Both the position numbers and the translations under genes were made by a program. A DNA stretch of 64,000 bases from Ancistrus triradiatus (Eukaryota > Chordata > Actinopteri > Siluriformes > Loricariidae), in contig JAJAGP010000014.1 in the NCBI GenBank assembly GCA_025084515.1, forward strand, positions 1,492,551 through 1,556,550, in the 5' to 3' direction. Within the stretch, counting starts at the first letter, position 1; every line of letters starts with the position of its first letter. The notes beneath the pieces are model-generated. The model was not told the origin of the DNA. It made no database searches and saw only the letters and a program-made list of their open reading frames with translations. Shown piece after piece: positions 57,271-64,000 of this stretch.

Positions 57271-57556
57271 AGGTTGTCTAAAGACACAGAGACAGTATAG
57301 CTCAAGGGATACACAGAAATGTGGATAAATATATGTATTTGGTAGCTATTGAGAGTAAGTTAGAGACAATATTTAATAGGTCTTGATGACTGGAAAACAA
57401 AGAAAACGACGCAATTTCGACCGAGCCTTCTGTAGTTGTGGAAAAATCTACAAACCACTCTATCAAATGTAAATTAAATCACGCATTAATGCCTCTTACC
57501 TTCTAATAATATGGGATGCCAAAGGGGTCGTTGCCAGTTGCAATATTCGGTACATA

Positions 57557-58196
57557 CAGCACTGTACAAAAGTCTTAGGCCACCATTAGTCTTGTTGTTT
57601 TAGCAATTTTGTAATGACCACATATAACATATTGTCGAAGAGCAGACCAAAAACTTTCAAACTTGGAATCGTCACTCTATAATCCTCTTTTCCACTGATC
57701 TTCATTCCAATCTTTAGCACTTTAGCAAATCATAGCCTTTTCACCCTGTTCCCCTGCTGAAGAGGTGGTTTCTGGGCTGCTTTCCTTCCAAAAAGACCAT
57801 TCCTCCCAGGAAACAATGTACTGTGAAATTTGAGAGTAGAACCATGAAGTGGCCAAATTACCACCAAAATTCATGGTACAACTGTGAACTTCATGGTCAA
57901 ACTGTGAAAGTTCACATTAAAACTGTCAAGCAATTCACAGTTTTACTATGAACATTCACAGTACATTTTTTCCTGGGCTGATTAAGCTTCTTCAGACTGT
58001 ATAACCTGATAAAGCTCCCAGGTGCTGCTATTGCTAAATGCTAAATACTTGAAAGTGGTGCCTATAGAAGCTGATTCATTAATACTGCCTCTCTGTACAA
58101 ATGTCCTGTATTTTCTGGTCGCATGCTTATAAAGAGACTGATAAATAATTCCTTGGTCATTATCTAATGGTGGCCTAAGACTTTTGCACAGTACTG
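57557..58196. mobile_element. Tc1-like MITE, family A, with a nested insertion
   Basis: Left end CAGCACTGTACAAAAGTCTT and right end AAGACTTTTGCACAGTACTG form inverted repeats extending into GGCCACCATTA. TA flanks both sides (57555-57556 and 58197-58198). Interior blocks match 3892-4232 and 43066-43330. Without the 173-bp nested element and its 2-bp duplication the unit would be 465 bp. No transposase frame. Confidence 0.92.
57805..57977. mobile_element. Small nested MITE, CCCAGGAAA type
   Basis: Left terminus CCCAGGAAACAATGTACTGT and right terminus, reverse-complemented, CCCAGGAAAAAATGTACTGT form inverted repeats of about 23 bp with one mismatch. The host reads CATTCCT before it and CTGATTAAGC after it, while the uninterrupted copy at 43301 reads CATTCCTGATCAAGC. 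So a CT dinucleotide appears duplicated. The body has repeated ACTGTGAA/TTCACAGT and TTCATGGT words. Superfamily not determined. Confidence 0.85.
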
Positions 58197-58198
58197 TA

Positions 58199-59249
58199 CT
58201 TACATGCATAGCTTTACATACGGCGTGCTAACGTATCGAATTGTATGCGTTATTGACGTTCCTGAACTTGAGGAAGTGAAAATGGCGTGGAGAATTACAC
58301 AGATTAAGATCTGCTCTAATATGTTCCACAGAAATGAAACAACAGTACAAAATATCACAGTGTGACATCACCTTCAGCTAGGATTTAAAATAACTGATCG
58401 AAACTACGCGGGTCAACCAGGTTATCTCTCCCACATGAGAAATAAACAGGCGCACATGAACCGTGAGCAACCATGCTGTGTTACAGCCGCTGCTCTTGTC
58501 GGTCTTTGACAGACTGCACACACCATCTGCTGGCTAAAAGCAGTAACACAAAGTGAAGCAGGTACCTTTGGAGGCGTGCTGGTGTTAGAAAAGCAGCGTT
58601 TTAGCTGCGCTCAGGGTGCTTTAGCATAAACCTTCCTACGCTGAGCAGGGAAGACTGACGCCGTGTTACAGACACGTCGATGGAAATCGACTGTAATCCT
58701 TCCATGATGTGCAAAAGTACATTTTTCAGCTTATTAGTCCAACACAGAAAAGCACAGTCTTCTTCAAACACAGATGCAATTTAGCATCCACCTTCTGGCA
58801 TGTTTCTTCAGAATGTGGCAGAGCCCTGGAGTTCTTAGTCACTACCACTACTTGGACTGAAGTGGCACAGGTAGTTTTGCAGCCACATGGGTTGTCATGT
58901 GTGGCAATAGGTCCAGACACGGTGATGCAAGTGCACAGTGATTGCTCCAAGTGCCATTTTTAAACGCACTTGTACACCGACAGCCACATAAACAACAGAT
59001 CATCTTAAAAAGGGGAAAAAACATAAACAAATGCACCAAGAATTAAGTTTTACTGAGCTGATATGCGACTGACAAGGTATAGATTGCCTACTCCGAAGTT
59101 CACGGAAGGTGTGAATGTGGGTTTGCTTGTTTGTTGGTTTGTTTAACGGGTTGTTTAACGTCACTTTCAGCATCAATGGCCATTTTGGCGACAGACGCAA
59201 GGTTGCATCGAAACTAGCCAAATATACTCAGATCGGGCCAATTAAGCGT
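58199..59249. other. Unannotated intergenic sequence
   Basis: No repeat or exon supported. The openings at 58709-58963 and 58726-58950 are opposite-strand mirrors. Confidence 0.4.
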
Positions 59250-59345
59250 AATCAATCAATATTCGGACTGCGGGAGGAAATCGAAGCACCCGGAGTAAAC
59301 CCACATGGACACAGGGAGGACATGCAGGACCCAGAGCTCACAGCG
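59250..59345 (+). repeat. Common fish interspersed repeat, family F, short copy
   Basis: GGACTGCGGGAGGAAATCGA, AGCACCCGGAGTAAACCCAC, ATGGACACAGGGAGGACATG and CAGGACCCAGAGCTC. These match the familiar order GGACTGTGGGAGGAAACCGG, AGCACCCGGAGGAAACCCAC. A longer degraded relative is at 35925-36140. Confidence 0.7.
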
Positions 59346-59579
59346 AGTTCAAATCTGTACATGTACCATCAGATACGTTTGCAACCGAGACCTGTTAACA
59401 CCTGCTGTTATACACTTTGACCACCTTCCTAGACAGACAATTAAACAATGATATGAGTGTTTCTCCCTTGCTTTGTGTGTTCCCAGTAAATAAACGACAC
59501 TGTGCTGCCGGTAAGCGGCATAGCCGGGCCCAGCCTGAGGTCAGAGCCCGCCACGCAGGCGGATCTAAAACGGAGATGA

Positions 59580-59900
59580 CAAGTACATCTAATTATCTCT
59601 GAGCATGAATTCCCTAGCCACGTTCATTTATAGACATCATAAGAGAAAACCATGGCCATTAGGTATTCATAAAAGGAAGTGCAAACGCAAAAAGCCTTTC
59701 AGCGCGCATAAAGACACTAGTCCCTAACCCAGCCTGACCGATCTCAAATGGACAAGCCGCCCACTAATATTCAAACCGCAGGCCTCTATCTTCCCTAACA
59801 ATGCTCCGCCGTGTGTAATAAGCCAGCAGAGAGTAGAGGGCAAAGCCTGAAATGTACACCAATATTTCAGTGCAAGACAAAGAGAGATAATGCATTCGAA
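59580..59900. promoter_or_regulatory. Possible conserved non-coding element
   Basis: ACATCTAATTATCTCTGAGC near 59584, CATTTATAGACATCATAAG, CCATTAGGTATTCATAAAAG and CCACTAATATTCAAACC, in unique-looking sequence without repeats. Inference only. Confidence 0.25.
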
Positions 59901-60889
59901 GCCTCTGAGAAAGGTGAGGGAAAATGAAAATGTTTAATGTGGTGGTGTCTGGTCAGTGGGCAAAGGGTCAGCAGGGAGTCTGTGTTTTACTGAGAGGATG
60001 GTGGCGGGAGACCTAGGTCATAATGCGCAGTGGGCCGTGGGTGGAAATCGCAGGCAGACTCGTATGGTGAGGCATAAGGTACGCGGTTAGGATACACTTC
60101 AGCATGAAGGCTGGATTATTGGGGTAATTATTGGGGTATCAGGCACAGGAGCTGGATTATTACAGGTGGTTTGGTTACAGGGGTAAGAGGTTGGGCTATG
60201 AGGTGAGGAAGAAATCTGGGCGAAGGCTAGGATATGGTGGGTAGCGAGTGTGATATCAGATGGGTAGAATGTACGATATCGAATCCACTGGTTACAGTTA
60301 GGAAAGTTAAGAAGACTGGGACATGGTTAGTGCGATGTTGTATAAAGTGCTATGTGCAGAGGCTGAGCTGGCGATGGATGCAGCATCGCCAGAGGCGTAA
60401 AGCGTGCTCACAAAGGATGTAATTAGTCATATGCATGTAGGCGACTCAGCAGGGGTCACAGCACAGCAAGCCAGGGGTTAACTAAGTAATGGATTCGCAC
60501 ATCCCTCGTATGAGACGCTTGTGGAAAAACGCTTTGTCTTATGCGAGCGGGCGCGTTGTACGAACTTTGCTTGCGGCTGTAGTATTCATGCTGCGGTCTA
60601 CTGTTGTTGCTTGTCTTGGCTCATAAACAGATCCTCTAAAGAGCCTCGCACTTGGTGCAGTCAATAAAGCCTGTCTATCTGTCTATTTTCCTCTTCTTCA
60701 ACTTCGCCCTCCCTTTTTCTCTCTCAGCAGCAGCTCAGTACTACGGAGGAAACAAGCCAGCAGAGGCCTCTGCATGCTGCCCGGGTTATTGATTGAACCA
60801 GTTAGGATGTAGAACGAGGAAAAAGAGGAGGGGGGCAAAGAGGGTGGGCTATGACAGGTGGTGGGTAGGTAGCTATGTCCGCACAACAG

Positions 60890-60891
<2 letters not shown>
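59901..60891. other. Unannotated; G-rich degenerate minisatellite; possible LINE tail
   Basis: 60030-60330 repeats words like GGTTAGGAT and GGATTATTGGGGTA; TTATTGGGGTA occurs twice in tandem near 60118-60140. GTGCAGTCAATAAAGCCTGT followed by CTATCTGTCTAT at 60656-60686 resembles the AATAAAG(TCTA)n tail of LINE 3' ends. Neither is firm. Confidence 0.35.

Positions 60892-60957
<66 letters not shown>
60892..60957. repeat. (CA)33 microsatellite
   Basis: Perfect CA array of 66 bp. Confidence 0.97.
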
Positions 60958-60959
<2 letters not shown>

Positions 60960-61072
60960 CCCCTGCTCACACTTAGATACAGTTCATATCAGTATTGAAT
61001 TGCGTCTGGATAATTGTGTCCGAGTTTTAACACGATGCAACCTTAAGCCAAATGTGCCTTGTGTGCACACAA

Positions 61073-61098
61073 GTGTGTGTGTGTGTGTGTGTGTGTGT
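61073..61098. repeat. (GT)13 microsatellite
   Basis: Perfect GT array of 26 bp. Confidence 0.95.
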
Positions 61099-61288
61099 AA
61101 ATAGGTTAAGATGCAAATGCAACATCCAGCCTTGCAGCCCATGCACCGATTTGTGTATGCAAAATATCTGTGCGATTTTTACATCCATTTACCAACGCGG
61201 TATATGCATTTGTGTTAAACTTCGCATCAGCCGTTGCTAATCCCTGGCCGGTTCTCGGTCCAGTGCTCGCTGGGGGAGCTGTAAGTGG

Positions 61289-61291
<3 letters not shown>

Positions 61292-61337
<46 letters not shown>
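61292..61337. repeat. (AC)23 microsatellite
   Basis: Perfect AC array of 46 bp; third dinucleotide array within 450 bp. Confidence 0.97.
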
Positions 61338-61340
<3 letters not shown>

Positions 61341-63051
61341 TGCACACACATGGACCAGGGAGGGGAGGGAGGCTTGGACAAAGAGCTGCTGTGTTGTAGA
61401 GGAGGCTCACGTGGAAACCGTGGCGGTTGGCCCCTGTGCCACTCGCCCATGATCCTTCCCGTGAGGAACAGCACCGGAGTGAAAGAAAAAGGAAACAATG
61501 GAGAGGAGAGAAAGAATAGAACAATGCCGCCATAGGCTCGAACCGCTAACTTATAGCACTGCAGACAAATTAGAGGAAAGAAACAAAACAGGGATGCTGT
61601 TTCGATTTAACATGGTCCCCTATTAGACACAGTGATATGACAGTATATTATTTGCAGTATTATTTGTGCACTGCATTTGTCACGCTCATTTGCGTAACGC
61701 TGAGTGACAGGCGTCCTCTTTCATATTCTCATATATTTTCCAAGAATAGCATCTTATTATTTAATGCCCACTCGTTGAGGAACCATATATACCGGTAAGC
61801 AAAATATAAATGGGAAAAAACAGCAGTCGAGAACTTGCTGAGGACGAGCGCGTGCTTAATGCAGTTTAGACTCGTTATATGGCGATCGATGTGTGTGAGG
61901 GTTCTGAGAGGGGGCATCAGCGCTGCTCCTTGCATCATCAGCACAACGTTGTGGGGCAGCATGCCACTCGGAACGACAAAGCAATGATTGCTATGGCACT
62001 ATCTATAACAAAAATTCAAAACTGTTCCCTGGAACAGCATCTAAAGTAAAGACATTTGTACGGAACAGTTCCGCTTGGCTATTTCTTTCATTTTAGTAGT
62101 TAAGCTTGAATTTCACACAACCAAATATGGAAATAAACTGACGTGGGTCAGGATACTAGCTTGTAACAAGCATATTCCTTTTACTTTTTATAGCCGACTT
62201 TGATGTTTACAAAATAACCTTGGAAAAACTTGACCGTCATGCCTCGTCATGTCCTTACGATTTATTCTGAAAGACATAATACAAAGCCTGACTAATTTAA
62301 CAATGCCATACCCACAGCGAATGCCACACCTGTGTCCATAGGATGCTTCTTGAAAATAGTTTCTTGTAAATAGCAACAGGTCTCTTTAGTGACCAACAAA
62401 CCTCACTACACACTCTACAGCCATTTGAGCTCTTGGATTAATGTAGCATAAAACATGATCAAAGATTGAGTTGTGCAGAACATTGCGTTGTCTTAAAAGG
62501 GTCAGAAGAAAGACACAAAATGTTGATGGTCCTGCCAGGCCAATACAGTGCTGAGCCTTGCCACCCCAGCGCCTGAAAGTGTACCGATTTGGCATATTAT
62601 TGAATAAAGTAGCACACGGACTGAAATGCAATCCAATCATCAGCATAACCTGGCTCATCATTTAGAAATCGAGTTTGTTCCAGCCCTAATAAGTCCCTAC
62701 ACATGGTTCTCCAGATGTATATCCCATTAGCAGATCACATCTGGCTGCACCCCCGCAACAAACCTAAGACTGGATATCATTTTCACACTAATATGGAGCA
62801 ATTACGCTATTGGTAAACACCAAACTGCATTAATTATTAGTGCCGCGTTAGGAAGCAGTGACGCGGCTGATCTTGTTTGCAGTGTGCAGTGATGTCGGAT
62901 TTCCTCAAAAGGTGTCTGCAGACGCATCTCTGAGAACATTCTCTTGCTCTTTATTATATTCTTTCAGCCTCAAAGGAACAGCCATGGAGCTCTTTCCCCC
63001 TTTGGCTAGAAGAGAAGACAAAGGACGGACCTATTTTTTCGCCCCCTCACC
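61338..63051. other. Unannotated intergenic sequence
   Basis: No supported gene or repeat. Two near-palindromes, GTTCCCTGGAAC (62023-62034) and CGGAACAGTTCCG (62061-62073), lie close together. Confidence 0.4.
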
Positions 63052-63081
63052 CTCTCTCTCTCTCTCGCTCTCTCTCTCTCT
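63052..63081. repeat. (CT)n microsatellite
   Basis: CT array with one CG interruption near 63066. Confidence 0.93.
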
Positions 63082-63207
63082 GTCTTTATCTCTCTCGCCC
63101 TGCCTCTCCTGTAAGCTGCATGGTGACCACGGCAATACATGCTGCATATGTTTTGTGCAAGATAAGAGCCCAACGGTCCCCACTGAGTAGGGCCTCAGGA
63201 AAGGCCA

Positions 63208-63208
<1 letters not shown>

Positions 63209-63241
<33 letters not shown>

Positions 63242-63243
63242 CA
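63209..63243. repeat. (CA)n microsatellite
   Basis: CA array of about 17 units. Confidence 0.95.
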
Positions 63244-63366
63244 AACACCACTGACCATCTGTTAGAAGTCATGCTGTGTGAAAACACTCACAGGCAGACA
63301 ATACCAAGCACTGGCAGGCCAAGATTTGTAGAGCTGCACGCTCTATATCAGTGCGCACGCATGTGC

Positions 63367-63373
<7 letters not shown>

Positions 63374-63412
<39 letters not shown>
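63374..63412. repeat. (TG)n microsatellite
   Basis: TG array of about 19 units, preceded by TATATA. Confidence 0.95.
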
Positions 63413-63415
<3 letters not shown>

Positions 63416-63714
63416 GTGTACTGTAGGTTGTTAAAACTGGCCTATGTGACACAACAGACCTCCATAGTGCTGCTGATGAACTAGTGTGAACCGGTATGAT
63501 TGACAACCTTTATGTGCTCTGAACGTCAAACGTTTTCTGCACACTAAAAACGCAGGAACCAAGGATATAAAGGTTCATTTAAGTCCAATGAGAGACAGCC
63601 AGAACGTTAAATATTCAACTCTCTACACTGTACGGCTCTACAGAAGTCTACAGTGGAAAAAGGCCATAAGTAAAATGATTCTACTTTGCATTTTCCTTCA
63701 TTTCATCACATACA

Positions 63715-63900
63715 TAACACACCTCAAGGTTTTGCAACAGCTACTTGAAGACCAAAGAAAATCAAGAAGCGCTGACTGCTATGGACGTTCCTCCAAAGTC
63801 GCCTCACCTAAACCCCACTGGGCATTTATGGGGGCACAGAAAGCGGAGCAGTTCAGTGCTGGATAACCTGCATCATCAGATTTGACACAAAACTTTAAAA
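63715..63900 (+). pseudogene. Tc1-like family D fossil, copy 2 (transposase 3' part)
   Basis: TTTTGCAACAGCTACTTGAA, GACCAAAGAAAATCAAG, CTCCAAAGTCGCCTCACCTA, AACCCCACTGGGCATTTATG and GGGGCACAGAAAGCGGAGCA. In the right frames it gives LQQLLEDQRKSR, then PPKSPHLNPTGHLWG: the PPxSPDLNPIEHLW block of Tc1-like enzymes with D changed to H and the catalytic IE changed to TG. Frame breaks separate these. It matches 45525-45610. Ends are not defined. Confidence 0.6.
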
Positions 63901-64000
63901 AAAGTCCATGCAGCTCGAGTGCACACTGTCGTTACAACAAAAGGAGAACATACCAAATACTAATACATTCTGAAATGATGCATATTACGTATCTATATCT

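Overview
This is a vertebrate nuclear window, most likely from a ray-finned fish. It is non-coding almost throughout. The reasons are very long (CA)n/(GT)n, (GA)n and (AAT)n microsatellites, many degraded Tc1-like transposons of types common in teleosts, hAT-like ends, tRNA-headed SINEs, LINE 3' ends, and no long intact gene. An otophysan such as a catfish would fit the mixture of Tc1 and SINE types, but that is inference and not shown by the sequence. The many short reading frames that can be drawn here are mostly translated microsatellite (Cys-Val, Thr-His or Ser-Leu runs) or chance openings.

Layout. 1-12 kb holds the first copy of a dispersed repeat (1-432), several microsatellites, a complete Tc1-like MITE (3892-4232), hAT-like ends (5996-6185) and two LINE 3' ends (8728-8870 and 9218-9700). 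At 12320-12582 there is the best protein-coding candidate: one open exon, plus strand, with a good acceptor, a good donor and in-frame stops just outside both. 13-30 kb is sparse, with an N-terminally deleted Tc1-like element at 18716-19854, a SINE at 26921 and an unidentified repeat at 27288. 30-48 kb holds the most complete Tc1-like element (30181-31374), the second copy of the 5'-edge repeat (32416-32870), a large AAT/ATT array, a (GA)n array of nearly 100 bp, and three more transposase fossils (37561, 40134, 46567). At 48454-48610 there is a second, weaker exon candidate on the minus strand. 49-64 kb holds further repeat fragments, a minus-strand copy of the 27-kb repeat (52745-53045), a Tc1-like MITE split by a smaller nested element (57557-58196), and a cluster of dinucleotide arrays near 61 kb.

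Between the repeats lie several stretches of mixed composition with homeobox-type TAATTA cores, an octamer, or MEF2/TATA-like cores, and no likeness to repeats. They look like conserved non-coding enhancers near a developmental gene, but this cannot be tested from one sequence. No operon, CRISPR array, rRNA or free-standing tRNA gene was seen. Every transposase copy is broken. The observations most worth following are the exon at 12.3 kb, the nested MITE with an empty-site counterpart at 43.3 kb, and two repeat families found by comparing the window with itself.
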